64,000 nt of DNA from Roseomonas sp. (GCA_020249775.1 JADCFA010000016.1:123079-187078); one strand, 5' to 3'; counted from the first letter of the stretch, positions 17,914 through 27,608 are shown. The notes: generated by a model from the sequence alone, not told the origin. Translations and numbers: made by a program.

Positions 17914-18358
17914 GATAGGGCTGCACTTCCTGCGCCGGGATCCAGACCGCTTCCGGCGGAGCGCCGCTTTGCCAGAAGACATCAATCGGAATGCCACCGC
18001 GCGGATACCAATAGCCCCCGATGCGCAGCCAATGCGGCGTGAGCAAGCCCATCAGGCGCTGCGCGATATCCAGCGTGCAGGCTTCGTGGAAGGCGCCATG
18101 ATTGCGGAAGGAAGCAAGATAGAGCTTGAGCGATTTGCTTTCCACAATCCAGGCATCGGGCACGTAATCAATCACCAGATGCGCGAAATCCGGCTGGCCC
18201 GTGAGCGGACAGAGTGAGGTGAATTCCGGCGCGGTGAAGCGGATGCAATAACGCAGGCCAGGATGCGGATTGCCGACACGTTCCAGCACCGCCTGTTCCG
18301 GGCTTTGCGGTTGCGTGGCCGCCTGGCCAAGCTGTGTCAGATGCGACAGATCACTCAT
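17900..18358 (-). CDS. queF: PreQ0 reductase (NADPH-dependent 7-cyano-7-deazaguanine reductase)
   Basis: A 152-residue type I (single-domain, YkvM-like) QueF, which reduces the nitrile of preQ0 to preQ1 with NADPH. The active-site Cys lies in [11 protein letters not shown] and the QueF motif is [23 protein letters not shown] 18358 overlaps the tgt stop in ATGA. Confidence 0.95.
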   Translation of the reverse strand: MSDLSHLTQLGQAATQPQSPEQAVLERVGNPHPGLRYCIRFTAPEFTSLCPLTGQPDFAHLVIDYVPDAWIVESKSLKLYLASFRNHGAFHEACTLDIAQRLMGLLTPHWLRIGGYWYPRGGIPIDVFWQSGAPPEAVWIPAQEVQPYRGRG

Positions 18359-19479
18359 GCTGCATTTTCCTTTTCCGCCTGCCACCCGGCTTCGATGCGC
18401 GCGGCTGTACCGGCAAGATCGCCCGCCAGAATACCGGCGCGGAGTTCCGCCATCAGGTCCTGATAGTATTGGATATTGTGCCACGTCAGCAGCATTGGCC
18501 CCAGCATTTCATTCGCCTTGAAGAGATGATGTAAATAGGCACGCGAATGGTTGCGGCAAGCGGGGCAGGCGCAGCCGGGATCGAGCGGGCGGTTATCCTC
18601 GGCATGGCGGGCGTTGCGGATATTGATCACGCCGCCCCGTGTATAGGCGCGCCCGGTGCGGCCCGAACGCGTTGGCATGACGCAATCAAACATATCTATG
18701 CCGCGCCGGACCGCGCCGATCAAATCAGAAGGCGTACCAACCCCCATGAGATAGCGTGGCCTGTCGGTCGGCAGCAGCGGCGTGGTGCATTCCAACGTGG
18801 TGAACATGGCTTCCTGGCCCTCACCCACGGCAAGGCCACCCACCGCATAGCCTTCAAAGCCAATGCCCGTGAGTGCAGCGACACTTTCGGCGCGCAAATC
18901 AGGGAAAACGCTGCCCTGGACAATGCCGAACAAGCCATGCCCCGGCCTTGGCACGAAGGCTTCGCGGCTGCGCGCGGCCCAGTGCATGGAAAGCCGCATG
19001 GAAGTCGCGGCCTGCTCATGTGTCGCGGGAAAGGGCGTGCATTCGTCAAAGCACATGGTCACATCAGCGCCGAGCAAATGCTGGATTTCCACACTGCGTT
19101 CTGGTGTCAGGCGATGGCGTGATCCATCCACATGGCTTTGGAAGGTGACGCCATCCGCGTCCATCTTGCGCAAGCCTGCCAGCGACATGACTTGGAAGCC
19201 ACCGGAATCGGTCAGGATTGGCCCGTGCCAATCCATGAAGCGATGCAGACCGCCCAGCCGAGCGATGCGTTCAGCGCCAGGGCGCAACATAAGATGATAG
19301 GTATTGCCGAGCACCATGCGCGCACCGGTCGCGCGCACCGCATCCGCGGTCATGGCCTTCACCGTGCCGGCAGTGCCAACAGGCATGAAGACGGGGGTGG
19401 GCACCGTGCCATGGGCCGTGTGCAAAATACCTGCACGCGCGGCGCCATCCTGGGCTTCATGCTGCCAGGTAAGTGTCAT
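18355..19479 (-). CDS. tgt: tRNA-guanine transglycosylase
   Basis: A 374-residue enzyme exchanging guanine 34 for preQ1 in GUN-anticodon tRNAs. The active-site stretch [10 protein letters not shown] and MFDCVMPTR (nucleophile Asp) are present, as is the zinc site [17 protein letters not shown]. Length is normal for bacterial Tgt. The start overlaps the queA stop in ATGA, and the stop overlaps queF in the same way. Confidence 0.96.
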   Translation of the reverse strand: MTLTWQHEAQDGAARAGILHTAHGTVPTPVFMPVGTAGTVKAMTADAVRATGARMVLGNTYHLMLRPGAERIARLGGLHRFMDWHGPILTDSGGFQVMSLAGLRKMDADGVTFQSHVDGSRHRLTPERSVEIQHLLGADVTMCFDECTPFPATHEQAATSMRLSMHWAARSREAFVPRPGHGLFGIVQGSVFPDLRAESVAALTGIGFEGYAVGGLAVGEGQEAMFTTLECTTPLLPTDRPRYLMGVGTPSDLIGAVRRGIDMFDCVMPTRSGRTGRAYTRGGVINIRNARHAEDNRPLDPGCACPACRNHSRAYLHHLFKANEMLGPMLLTWHNIQYYQDLMAELRAGILAGDLAGTAARIEAGWQAEKENAA

Positions 19480-20546
19480 GGTGCGTCGCCCGCGCGAAAC
19501 AGCAGGGAAGAATCACCGTAGGAATAGAAGCGATAACTCTGTGAAATAGCATGGGCATAGGCGGTGCGCATGCGCTGATCACCAGCAAAGGCGCAAACCA
19601 GCATGAACAGCGTGCTGCGCGGCAGGTGGAAATTCGTCATCAGCGCATCGGCGCTGCGGAAGGTATGGCCCGGCAGCAGATACAAATCCGTGAGGCCGCG
19701 AAAGGGCGTGATGCTGCCATCCGGTTGCACCGCGCTTTCCAATAGCCGCAAGGCGGTCGTGCCGATGGCGATGATGCGCCCACCCACCGCGCGCGTCGCA
19801 TTCAATTGCGCGGCAGCTTCCGGAGTGATTTCACCCCATTCCTCATGGAGTTTATGCGCCCGCGCATCATCGGTGCGCACCGGCAGGAAAGTGCCGGCGC
19901 CGACATGCAGCGTGACGGTCACGCGCTTCACACCGCGCGCATCAAGGGCTTGCAGCAGGGCTTCGGTGAAATGCAGGCTTGCGGTGGGTGCGGCGACGGC
20001 ACCAGGGCGGCGCGCAAAAATCGTTTGATAATCACTGGTATCTTCGGCGGTCGGGCCTTCGGGGCGGCCGATATAGGGCGGCAGGGGGACCTCTCCCGCC
20101 TTTTCCAAGGCAGCGGCAAGCCGCGCCTGATCAGGGCCGAAATCCAGCCGCGCGGCGCCGCCTTCGGGATCATCAAGCACGCGCGCGGTGCAATCCTCAG
20201 CGCCTTCAATTGCTATCTCGTCCCCAGCCTTGAGGCGGCGGGCGTTGCGAATCAGCGCATGCCAAATGCCAGCTTCCTCATGCCGGTTCAGCATGATTTC
20301 AACCCGCGCCTGGCCGCGCCTGGCATGAAGCCGCGCAGGGATCACGCGCGTGTCATTCACCACCATGACATCAGAGGGGCCAAGCAAAGCGGGCAGATCG
20401 CGCACGCCACGATCTTCCAGGCCATCCGGGCGCACGATCAGCATGCGCGCCGCATCGCGCGGGCGGATGGGCGCCTGAGCGATCAGATGTTCAGGGAGGA
20501 TGAAATCATAATCATCCAGCCGCAAAGGGGTTTGTTGAGCCAGCAC
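19476..20546 (-). CDS. queA: S-adenosylmethionine:tRNA ribosyltransferase-isomerase
   Basis: A 356-residue enzyme that transfers the ribosyl part of S-adenosylmethionine to preQ1 in tRNA, giving epoxyqueuosine. Hallmarks are [43 protein letters not shown] and [10 protein letters not shown]. It is the first gene of the queuosine operon, 60 bases downstream of a same-strand Bug binding-protein gene, with a GC-rich hairpin in the gap. Confidence 0.96.
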   Translation of the reverse strand: MLAQQTPLRLDDYDFILPEHLIAQAPIRPRDAARMLIVRPDGLEDRGVRDLPALLGPSDVMVVNDTRVIPARLHARRGQARVEIMLNRHEEAGIWHALIRNARRLKAGDEIAIEGAEDCTARVLDDPEGGAARLDFGPDQARLAAALEKAGEVPLPPYIGRPEGPTAEDTSDYQTIFARRPGAVAAPTASLHFTEALLQALDARGVKRVTVTLHVGAGTFLPVRTDDARAHKLHEEWGEITPEAAAQLNATRAVGGRIIAIGTTALRLLESAVQPDGSITPFRGLTDLYLLPGHTFRSADALMTNFHLPRSTLFMLVCAFAGDQRMRTAYAHAISQSYRFYSYGDSSLLFRAGDAP

Positions 20547-20568
20547 GCGGGGGCGGTAGCGCGAAGCC

Positions 20569-20587
20569 GCCCGGCGTGCAACCGGGC
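20569..20587 (-). terminator. GC hairpin between binding-protein gene and queA
   Basis: GCCCGG and CCGGGC enclose a 7-base loop, downstream of the Bug gene stop and upstream of queA on the minus strand. No T-run follows. It may partly separate the two transcripts. Confidence 0.3.
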
Positions 20588-20606
20588 AGCCCCGGTGCTG
20601 CGGGCG

Positions 20607-21539
20607 TTATTCGGCGGAACGCAGGCCAGTTGCTTCGATCAGGCTGCGGAATTTCTCACTTTCCGCACGCGAAAAAGCGGCGAAATCGGCACGGTTACGA
20701 TACAGGATGGGCTGGGCCACGCGCTTCATGCCTTCAATGAAGCCTTCTGCCTTCACTGCCCTTTCACAGGCGGCTTCCAGCCGCGCCATGATGGGTTCCG
20801 GCGTGCCTGCAGGGGCGTAAAGCCCGCTCCAGATCGTGTAGACCAAGTCATGGCCTTCTTCACGCATGGTCGGCACATCGGGGAAGTCCGGATTGCGTGC
20901 TTCGGTCAGGAAGGCAATCGGGTGGAGATCATATTGGCGGATCAACAAGGTCTGGTCGGTGAAAAGCTGCAATTGCCCCTGTTGAAAGGCGACCATCACC
21001 TCACCCGAACCACGAAACGGCACGTGGTTCATTTGGATATTCGCCGCGCGCATCAGCGCCACCATGGAGATATGCGGAATGCTGCCAGCGCCGGTAGAGG
21101 CGAAGGGCATACCGCCATTCTCGGCCCGCGCACGCGCAATCACATCAGCCACGCGCTTCATGCCGGAATTTTTCGGTGTCATCATAATGACCGGGCTATC
21201 AGCCACCTGGCAGATCGCCGCGAGGTTTTCGAGCCGATATGTCAGGTTGCTGCGAAAATGCGGCTGGATGGCGATGGGGCCAATCGGGGAGAGCAAAAGG
21301 GTCTGCCCATCGGGCCGCGCGCGCGCAACCTCCGCCGTGCCGATGGTGCCGCCCGCACCCACCACATTGCGCACCACGACAGGCTGGCCGAGAGCGGCCG
21401 CCATATCATTCTGCATCAGCCGCGCGACGATATCCGATGGTCCGCCGGCGGAGAAATTCACCACCATTGAGATTTGTGCCATGGCAGGCACAGCCCAAGC
21501 CCAGAGCAGCGCCGCAAGCACCGGAAGCGATTTCCGCAT
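20607..21539 (-). CDS. Bug-family (TctC-like) periplasmic binding protein
   Basis: A 310-residue protein with a Sec signal peptide (MRKSLPVLAALLWAWAVPAMAQ, cleaved about residue 21). Family motifs are VVNFSAGGPSDIVARL, VVGAGGTIGTAEVA and HVPFRGSGEV. The family's usual ENRPGA is here RNVVGA. It is divergent from the TPP-enzyme operon with 77 bases between starts, which suggests shared control and perhaps that it delivers that operon's substrate. No membrane partner is nearby. Confidence 0.85.
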   Translation of the reverse strand: MRKSLPVLAALLWAWAVPAMAQISMVVNFSAGGPSDIVARLMQNDMAAALGQPVVVRNVVGAGGTIGTAEVARARPDGQTLLLSPIGPIAIQPHFRSNLTYRLENLAAICQVADSPVIMMTPKNSGMKRVADVIARARAENGGMPFASTGAGSIPHISMVALMRAANIQMNHVPFRGSGEVMVAFQQGQLQLFTDQTLLIRQYDLHPIAFLTEARNPDFPDVPTMREEGHDLVYTIWSGLYAPAGTPEPIMARLEAACERAVKAEGFIEGMKRVAQPILYRNRADFAAFSRAESEKFRSLIEATGLRSAE

Positions 21540-21616
21540 CTGTTTCCCCCCGCCCGCTTGTCGGCGCGGGCTGATACAGGCAGGCTAAACCCAGAAAGCA
21601 AGGGAAGGGAAGCGCC

Positions 21617-23293
21617 ATGGCTGAGACCATGACAGGGGCGCAATGGCTGGCCGGCAGCATCGCGGCCTCAGGCCATACGCATGTGTTTTTCGTTGATGCG
21701 GTCTTGCGGTGGACCCTATTGGCGCTGGGCGATGCCGGGGTGCAGCCCGTATTGGCGCATACCGAAAAAGCTGCGGTCTATATGGCGGATGGCTATGCGC
21801 GGGTATCGGGCAGGCCGGGGATTGTCGCGGCGCAATCGGTGGGCGCAGCAAACCTCGCAGCCGGATTGCAGGATGCCTATTTGTCGCGCGCGCCGATCAT
21901 TGCGCTGACGGGGCGCAAGGTGCCGGCGCATCAGCATCGCAATGCCTATCAGGAAGTGGATCACGCGCCGCTTTTCTCACCTGTCACCAAAATGCAGACA
22001 GATGTCGCGGATGCGCCCGATCTGCCGCGGGTGCTGCGTCAGGCTTTTGCCGCATCCGTCGCGCTGCCGCCGCGCCCGGTGCATCTTGATCTGTTCGGGC
22101 TACAGGCTGAGGTGATTGAGAATGGCAAGGTTTCCGCACCTATCGCTGATTTTTCTGCCTTCCGCATGCCGATGCATCGCCCAGGGCCGGATATGGCAGC
22201 GATTGAAGCGGCAGCGCGCGCGCTGCTGGCGGCACCCAAGGTTGCGATTGTGGCGGGTGATGCGGCGGCACTTTCGGGCTGCGGCGCGGAAGTGCTGAGG
22301 GTGGCGGAAGCCCTCGCCGCACCGATTGCCACCGCACTTGGCGCGCGCGGGATGATTTCAACGCGCCATCCGCTGCATATCGGCGTGGCTGGCGCCTATG
22401 CTGCGCCGCCGGCCAATCGCATTCTGCATGAGGCTGATTTGATTCTGTTTGTGGGCGCCGATACCGGCGATATGCTGACGAATTACTGGCGCACGCCGGT
22501 GGCAGGTGCCACGGTTGTGCAGATTGATGCTGACCCGCATGAATTTGACCGGTCCTACCCCGCGGCGGTTGCGGTGCAGGGTGATCCGCGTGCGGCGCTG
22601 GCGGCTTTGGCTGCGGCGCTCGGTAAACCTAAACGCGATGGTGCTTATCTGGCATCCGCACAAGCACAAATGACAGCCTGGCGCGCGGAAATGGCGCCGC
22701 GTTTCGCAAGCGATGCCAAGCCGATTGATCCCGCGCGGCTTGCGGCGGAAATCACCGCCGCCCTGCCCGCTGATGGGATTCTGGTGGCGGATACAGGCTA
22801 TTCCGGCATTTGGACCGCGACCATGGTGGATCTGGAACCGGGCCAAAGTTATTTGCGCGCGGCGGGATCACTCGGCTGGTCTTTCCCAGCCGCACTTGGT
22901 GCGAAATGCGCGGCACCTGATCGGAAAGTTGTCTGCTGGTCCGGTGATGGCGCGCTTTATTATCACCTGGCAGAATTGGAAACAGCGCGGCGGCGCGGCA
23001 TTGCCGTGACGCTGGTGGTGAACAACAATTCTGGCTTCGGCCAGGGCTGGCCGAATTTCAAGCGCAGCGCGGGCAATCGCCCTGGTGCGGCGGAAGAAAT
23101 CCTGCGCTTTGGACCCACGGATTTCACCGCGGTTGCGCGATCCTTCGGGCTGAATGGCATTCGCGTGGAACGACCGGAAGATATCGGCCCCGCGCTGCGC
23201 GAAGCCATGGCCTCACCAGAAACAGTGGTGGTGGATGTGGTGACGGATATTGAAGCACGCGCGCCCGCACCCTGGGCGCCGGAAGGAGCATGA
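21617..23293 (+). CDS. Thiamine pyrophosphate enzyme (acetolactate synthase-like)
   Basis: A 558-residue three-domain TPP enzyme. The cofactor-activating Glu is in HTEKAAVYMADGYAR near residue 50, and the TPP motif runs from GDGALYYHLAELETA to VVNNNSGFGQ near residues 440-475. FAD-free members of this group include benzoylformate-decarboxylase-like, sulfoacetaldehyde and carboligase enzymes; the substrate is unknown. No small regulatory subunit gene follows, so it is probably not the biosynthetic acetolactate synthase. Its stop overlaps the next start by 4 bases. Confidence 0.82.
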   Translation: MAETMTGAQWLAGSIAASGHTHVFFVDAVLRWTLLALGDAGVQPVLAHTEKAAVYMADGYARVSGRPGIVAAQSVGAANLAAGLQDAYLSRAPIIALTGRKVPAHQHRNAYQEVDHAPLFSPVTKMQTDVADAPDLPRVLRQAFAASVALPPRPVHLDLFGLQAEVIENGKVSAPIADFSAFRMPMHRPGPDMAAIEAAARALLAAPKVAIVAGDAAALSGCGAEVLRVAEALAAPIATALGARGMISTRHPLHIGVAGAYAAPPANRILHEADLILFVGADTGDMLTNYWRTPVAGATVVQIDADPHEFDRSYPAAVAVQGDPRAALAALAAALGKPKRDGAYLASAQAQMTAWRAEMAPRFASDAKPIDPARLAAEITAALPADGILVADTGYSGIWTATMVDLEPGQSYLRAAGSLGWSFPAALGAKCAAPDRKVVCWSGDGALYYHLAELETARRRGIAVTLVVNNNSGFGQGWPNFKRSAGNRPGAAEEILRFGPTDFTAVARSFGLNGIRVERPEDIGPALREAMASPETVVVDVVTDIEARAPAPWAPEGA

Positions 23294-24258
23294 AGATGAC
23301 ACGCGTTGCCGTTCTTGGCGCTGGCACCATGGGCCATGCGCTGGCGCTGGTTTTTGCCCTTGGCGGGCATCAGGTGCGCCTGACTGACAATAACCCCGAA
23401 ACCCTGCACCGCGCTCAGGGCCTGATGGAAAAGGCCCTGGCAACACTGGCCGAAGCGGGCGAAGCGCCAGAAGGCTGGACTTCCGCCCATTTGGCTCAGG
23501 CCATCACGCGGCATGAGGATTTGCGCGAATGCGTTGATGGCGCCGAGTTGATTGTCGAAGCAGTGGTGGAAAACCCTGATGTGAAGCGCAAGCTTTACGC
23601 GGAATTGGACAGGTTGGCGCCGGCGGAGGCGATCATCGCGTCCAATACATCCTATCTGGATATCTTTCCGCTGATGCCGGCTGCGCGGCAGAGAAAGACG
23701 CTAATCGCGCATTGGTATACGCCGCCCTATCTGGTGGATTTGGTGGATATTGTCGCCGGGCCGGAAACCGATCCGGCGGCGGTGGAGATGGTCCGCAAGC
23801 TTTGCGCCGATATGGGCAAGAAGCCGATTGTGATGCGCAAATTCATCCCCGGCTATATCGCCAATCGCATCCAATCCGCGATTGGGCTTGAAGTGCAGAA
23901 ACTGCTGGATGAGGGGGTGGCAGATGCGGCGGAAATAGACGCTTCCATCATCCATGGCATTGCGCTGCGCCTGCCGATTCTGGGCGTGCTCGCCAAGGCG
24001 GATTTCACCGGCTTGCCGATGATGCAATTGGCACTCAAGAACCGCATGTATGAACCACCACCGGTGCGCGGGCATAGCGAATCGCTGGACAAGCTGATCA
24101 CCGAAGGCAAGACCGGTGTGATGTCCGGCGCTGGCTTTTATGATTGGGGCGGCAAGGATCCCGCGACTTTGTTTGAGGATCGGGACCGTCGTCTCCTCGC
24201 GCTACGCAAGGCGCTGCGCGAAATTGGAACCCTGGCAGGAATGGAGCGTGACCAATGA
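23290..24258 (+). CDS. 3-hydroxyacyl-CoA dehydrogenase family protein
   Basis: A 322-residue NAD-dependent enzyme. The Rossmann motif is VLGAGTMGHALA with Asp in RLTDNN, and the C-terminal domain has FIPGYIANRIQSAIGLE. It lacks the second C-terminal repeat of long 3-hydroxybutyryl-CoA dehydrogenases, like lambda-crystallin/L-gulonate dehydrogenase-type members. It is the middle gene of a coupled trio (ATGA-type overlaps on both sides) with a TPP enzyme and an SDR, so it probably oxidises the hydroxy product of that pathway. Confidence 0.85.
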   Translation: MKMTRVAVLGAGTMGHALALVFALGGHQVRLTDNNPETLHRAQGLMEKALATLAEAGEAPEGWTSAHLAQAITRHEDLRECVDGAELIVEAVVENPDVKRKLYAELDRLAPAEAIIASNTSYLDIFPLMPAARQRKTLIAHWYTPPYLVDLVDIVAGPETDPAAVEMVRKLCADMGKKPIVMRKFIPGYIANRIQSAIGLEVQKLLDEGVADAAEIDASIIHGIALRLPILGVLAKADFTGLPMMQLALKNRMYEPPPVRGHSESLDKLITEGKTGVMSGAGFYDWGGKDPATLFEDRDRRLLALRKALREIGTLAGMERDQ

Positions 24259-25022
24259 CCGCAAGCTATGATCTGAAAGGCAAGACCGCGCTGGTAACGG
24301 GGGGTGCTTCCGGCATTGGCCTCGCGACCGTCGAAATGCTGGCCGCCAATGGCTGCAAGGTCGCCATCAACTATTTGGCGGGGGATGAACGTGGCGCGGC
24401 TGAAGTGGCGCGACTGCGCGCCATAGGGCGGGATGTGATCGCCGCACCTGGCAATGTCGCCGATGCTGTGGACTGCAAACGCATGGTTGAACAGGCGGTC
24501 GCTGATCTCGGCCGTTTGGATTATCTGGTGAATAATGCCGGCACGCCGGGGACAAAAACCACGATTGCGCCCAATGAATTTGACCGCTTGACGGAAGAAT
24601 TATGGGATACGGTGTTGCAGGTTAATCTGCTTGGTGTGTTTCGCTGCACCAAGGCAGCGGCGCCGGCCTTACGCGCCGCTGGTGGTGCGGTGGTGAGTGT
24701 GGCATCCATCGCCGGGCTTAATCATGCTGGGTCTTCCATGGCCTATGGTGCGACCAAGGCGGGGGTGGTGAGCCTGACCAAGAATCTCGCGCGCGGTCTG
24801 GCACCGGAAGTGCGCGTGAATGCCGTGGCGCCGGGCGCAGTGGACTCCACCTGGATGATCGAATGGACCGAAGAACAGCGCCGCGGCAGCATTGATAAGG
24901 CGCTGCTCAAGCGGCGCTGCACCACGGCGGATTTGGCGGAAGTGATGGTGTTTCTGCTGGCGGGCGCGGCCATGGTGACTGGGCAGACCATTGTGGTGGA
25001 TGGGGGGCTGACCCTGAATTGA
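24255..25022 (+). CDS. Short-chain dehydrogenase/reductase
   Basis: A 255-residue classical SDR: TGGASGIGLAT for the dinucleotide, NNAGTPG, and the Ser-Tyr-Lys triad in SVASIAG and YGATK. The C-terminus MVTGQTIVVDGGLTLN is typical. No Asp after the second strand (KVAINYLAG) gives a clear NAD preference. It closes the TPP-enzyme operon and meets the convergent small gene at 25029 with a 6-base gap. Confidence 0.9.
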   Translation: MTASYDLKGKTALVTGGASGIGLATVEMLAANGCKVAINYLAGDERGAAEVARLRAIGRDVIAAPGNVADAVDCKRMVEQAVADLGRLDYLVNNAGTPGTKTTIAPNEFDRLTEELWDTVLQVNLLGVFRCTKAAAPALRAAGGAVVSVASIAGLNHAGSSMAYGATKAGVVSLTKNLARGLAPEVRVNAVAPGAVDSTWMIEWTEEQRRGSIDKALLKRRCTTADLAEVMVFLLAGAAMVTGQTIVVDGGLTLN

Positions 25023-25028
25023 ATTGCT

Positions 25029-25244
25029 TCAATGGCTCCGCACCCGCGACCTTGCGGGCCGGCCGGGGCCGCTGAAGGCGGCCAGCGTGGCCAGGTGGCT
25101 GCTATGGTCAGCGTCCCGCAATGGCAGGCGAAGCAACCTGCCTTGCGCGTCGCGCATATGGAGTTCAGCGCCGGCGCTGGTTTCAAGCAGCGCAACACAG
25201 GTGAAAGCCGCTTCGGCCATTTCAACGCGACGGTTGGTTTGCAT
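25029..25244 (-). CDS. Small hypothetical protein (71 aa)
   Basis: No family is recognised. I keep it because ATG 25244 has a strong ribosome binding site (AAGGAGTG, then 8 bases), the upstream region is AT-rich as expected for a promoter, and the frame fills the gap exactly to the convergent SDR gene. The first half looks like a small beta protein (LHMRDAQGRLLRLPLRDAD); the tail is arginine-rich. It is divergent from the M20 hydrolase gene. Confidence 0.5.
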   Translation of the reverse strand: MQTNRRVEMAEAAFTCVALLETSAGAELHMRDAQGRLLRLPLRDADHSSHLATLAAFSGPGRPARSRVRSH

Positions 25245-25404
25245 GGATTTTTCACTCCTTAGAATCACGCTTGTTGTGACGCCCTTAAGAAAAGCCCACT
25301 GCGGGTTGTGGAACAGTTAACAAGAATGGTTTCCACGCGATTTTCTTGCTAAGAATTTTTTGGTATTAAGCAAAAGTAAAATTTCTCAACCAAAGGTTCC
25401 CGCC

Positions 25405-26607
25405 ATGGTGCAGATCAATGCCGAGCGCTTCCTTGCCGATCTTCATGAGCTGCGCAAAATTGGCGCCTATAAAACCGGTGTGCATCGCCCAACCTATTCG
25501 CCGCAGGATATGGAAAGCCGGCACTGGTTGATGGAAAGGCTGCGCGAATGCGGGCTGGAAGCCAGCATTGACGGCATTGGCAATGTCTATGGCCGCCATA
25601 AGGGGCCCGGGCCGCATTTGCTGGTGGGCAGCCATATCGAAAGCCAAAACTACGCGGGCTGGCTGGATGGCGCGCTGGGTGTCATGGCCGGCGTTGCGCT
25701 GGCGCGCGCGGGCCTGCCCGTGGATGTTGCGGCCTTTGCTGATGAGGAAGGGCATTTCGAAGGTGGCTTCCTGGGCAGCCGTTCCATTATTGGTGATTTG
25801 ACGGAGGCGGAAATTGATCGCAGCCGCAGCCGCAATGATGGCACGCCCTTGCGTGATGCTTTGGCGGCGGCAGGGCTGGCCGGTAAGCCGCGCATGCAAT
25901 TGGAACCCGGGCGGCATAAGGGTTTCTATGAAATGCATATTGAACAAGGCACGCAGCTTGAAAGCCAAGGGCTGCGCGTGGGTGTGGTGACGGGTATTGT
26001 TGCCATCTGGCAATGGCGCATTCAGTTCCAGGGCCAGCAGGATCACGCCGGCGGCACCACCATGGCAGAACGCAAGGATGCCGGGCTTTCCGCGGTGCGG
26101 TTGCTGGCCGCGATTGATCAGGAATTTCCGCGCATCTGCGGCCCGCGCAGCACCTGGACCACGGGGCGCATCAGTCTTGATCCGGGCGCGCCTTCCATTA
26201 TTCCCGGAAGCGCGGATGTGCTGTTTCAGTTCCGCGATGTCTCCGTGCCCGTGCTGGAACGTATGGAAGCCGGGCTGCGCGCCTTGGTGCAGGAAAGCAA
26301 CCGTCGCGAAAAATGCCCCGCAACACTCACGCAAATGAGCCGCGCTACACCCGCCATTTGCGACCCAGCCCTGATGGCCGCGCTGGAACAGGCGGCCGAG
26401 GCGCATGGGCCGGGGCTTTGGCAGCAAATGCCCTCAGGTGCGGGGCATGATGCGCAATATATTGCGCGGCTGATGCCTGCTTCCATGATCTTCGTGCCTT
26501 CCATTGGCGGCATCAGCCATCATTGGGCGGAAGACACGAAGGATGAGGATTTGGCGCTAGGCTGTCAGGTCCTGGCGAGCGCGGCGGAGAAATTTCTGGC
26601 GGGGTAA
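25405..26607 (+). CDS. M20-family amidohydrolase (N-carbamoyl-L-amino acid hydrolase / allantoate amidohydrolase type)
   Basis: A 400-residue two-domain zinc enzyme. Metal ligands are visible in GSHIES (His), GWLDGALG (Asp), FADEEG (Glu), MHIEQG (His) and the late GAGHDAQ (His). The dimerisation domain has DHAGGTTMAERKDAG. Such enzymes split N-carbamoyl amino acids or allantoate to release ammonia and CO2. ATG 25405 follows AAAGGTT; an upstream ATG-like start in the same frame runs through an AT-rich, promoter-like stretch and is rejected. A 160-base divergent gap upstream serves both this gene and the small gene at 25244. Confidence 0.87.
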   Translation: MVQINAERFLADLHELRKIGAYKTGVHRPTYSPQDMESRHWLMERLRECGLEASIDGIGNVYGRHKGPGPHLLVGSHIESQNYAGWLDGALGVMAGVALARAGLPVDVAAFADEEGHFEGGFLGSRSIIGDLTEAEIDRSRSRNDGTPLRDALAAAGLAGKPRMQLEPGRHKGFYEMHIEQGTQLESQGLRVGVVTGIVAIWQWRIQFQGQQDHAGGTTMAERKDAGLSAVRLLAAIDQEFPRICGPRSTWTTGRISLDPGAPSIIPGSADVLFQFRDVSVPVLERMEAGLRALVQESNRREKCPATLTQMSRATPAICDPALMAALEQAAEAHGPGLWQQMPSGAGHDAQYIARLMPASMIFVPSIGGISHHWAEDTKDEDLALGCQVLASAAEKFLAG

Positions 26608-26616
26608 ATAGCCCCG

Positions 26617-27597
26617 CTATTCCAGCTTGATATTCGCCTCCCGAATCACGCGGCCCCATTTTTCGGTCTCGCTGCGCAGAAAGGCTTCGGCCTGCGTGGT
26701 GGAATTGGGTTGCACCACCATGCCAAGTTGCGTGTAGCGCGAAGCGACTTCCGGGTCCTGCACCACCTCATTCAACGCAATATTGAGTTTTTCCATGATG
26801 GCAGCGGGCGTGCGGGCGGGGGCCAGGATGCAGTTCCATTCATAAGCCTCATAGCCCGCAAGCGTATCGCCAATGGCGGGCAAATCCGGGAAGGCGGCGA
26901 TACGCCCGCGCCCGGTATGCGCCACGGCGCGCACGCGCCCGCCCTGCACGAAGGGCAAGGACACATTCGAATTGCTGAAGAAATAACCGACCTGCCCCGC
27001 CACCACATCGGTCAGGGCCGGGCCGCCGCCGCGATAGGGCACATGGTTCACGCTAATGCCTGCCGCGCGCGTGAATAATTCGAGCGCCAGATGCTGCGCC
27101 GATCCATTGCCCGATGACGCCCAATCCAAAGAACCAGGACGCGCCTTGGCAAGCGCAATCACTTCGCCCAAGGATTTCGGCAGCTGGTTAGGGTTCATCA
27201 CCAGCAGCATCGGCACCTGCATGGGCAGGAACACCGCCTTCAGATCAGCCAGCGCATCAAAGGAAACGCGGATCAGGAAGGGATTGATCGCAAGCGGTGT
27301 TGCGTCATGCAGCAGCGTATAGCCATCAGGCGTGGCGCGTGCGACTTCCGCGGCACCAATGCTGCCGGAAGCGCCGGGGCGGTTTTCAATCACGAAGGGC
27401 TGACCGAGCTTTTGCGCGAGCTTCGGGAAAATCATGCGCGCCGTGGTATCGGCACCGCCGCCCGGGGGCCAGGGCACCACCACGCGCACCGGGCGATTGG
27501 GCCAGTCGCTACCCTGCGCTTGCGCCGACAGCGAAAGAAATGGGGAAGCCAGCAGCGCCGCAAGCGCCGCACGACGGCCAGGATTGATACGGGTCAT
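26617..27597 (-). CDS. Bug-family (TctC-like) periplasmic binding protein
   Basis: A 326-residue secreted protein with signal peptide (NPGRRAALAALLASP, cleavage near AQAQG, residue 28) and the motifs VRVVVPWPPGGGAD, VIENRPGASGSIGAAEVA and HVPYRGGGPAL. ATG 27597 is my choice; in-frame GTG/ATG codons at 27612 and 27609 overlap the GMC stop and are also possible. It is directly downstream of the GMC oxidoreductase gene and probably co-transcribed, so it may bind that enzyme's substrate or product. Confidence 0.86.
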   Translation of the reverse strand: MTRINPGRRAALAALLASPFLSLSAQAQGSDWPNRPVRVVVPWPPGGGADTTARMIFPKLAQKLGQPFVIENRPGASGSIGAAEVARATPDGYTLLHDATPLAINPFLIRVSFDALADLKAVFLPMQVPMLLVMNPNQLPKSLGEVIALAKARPGSLDWASSGNGSAQHLALELFTRAAGISVNHVPYRGGGPALTDVVAGQVGYFFSNSNVSLPFVQGGRVRAVAHTGRGRIAAFPDLPAIGDTLAGYEAYEWNCILAPARTPAAIMEKLNIALNEVVQDPEVASRYTQLGMVVQPNSTTQAEAFLRSETEKWGRVIREANIKLE

Positions 27598-27608
27598 GAA
27601 ACGCCCCA

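Noticed and set aside
19806..21470. A 554-codon plus-strand frame over queA and a Bug gene
   Set aside because: Both underlying minus-strand genes are certain, and the frame's translation has the composition of a codon-bias shadow.
21617..23293. Biosynthetic acetolactate synthase (ilvB)
   Set aside because: No ilvN small subunit or other branched-chain genes are next to it; it is coupled to two dehydrogenases of catabolic type.
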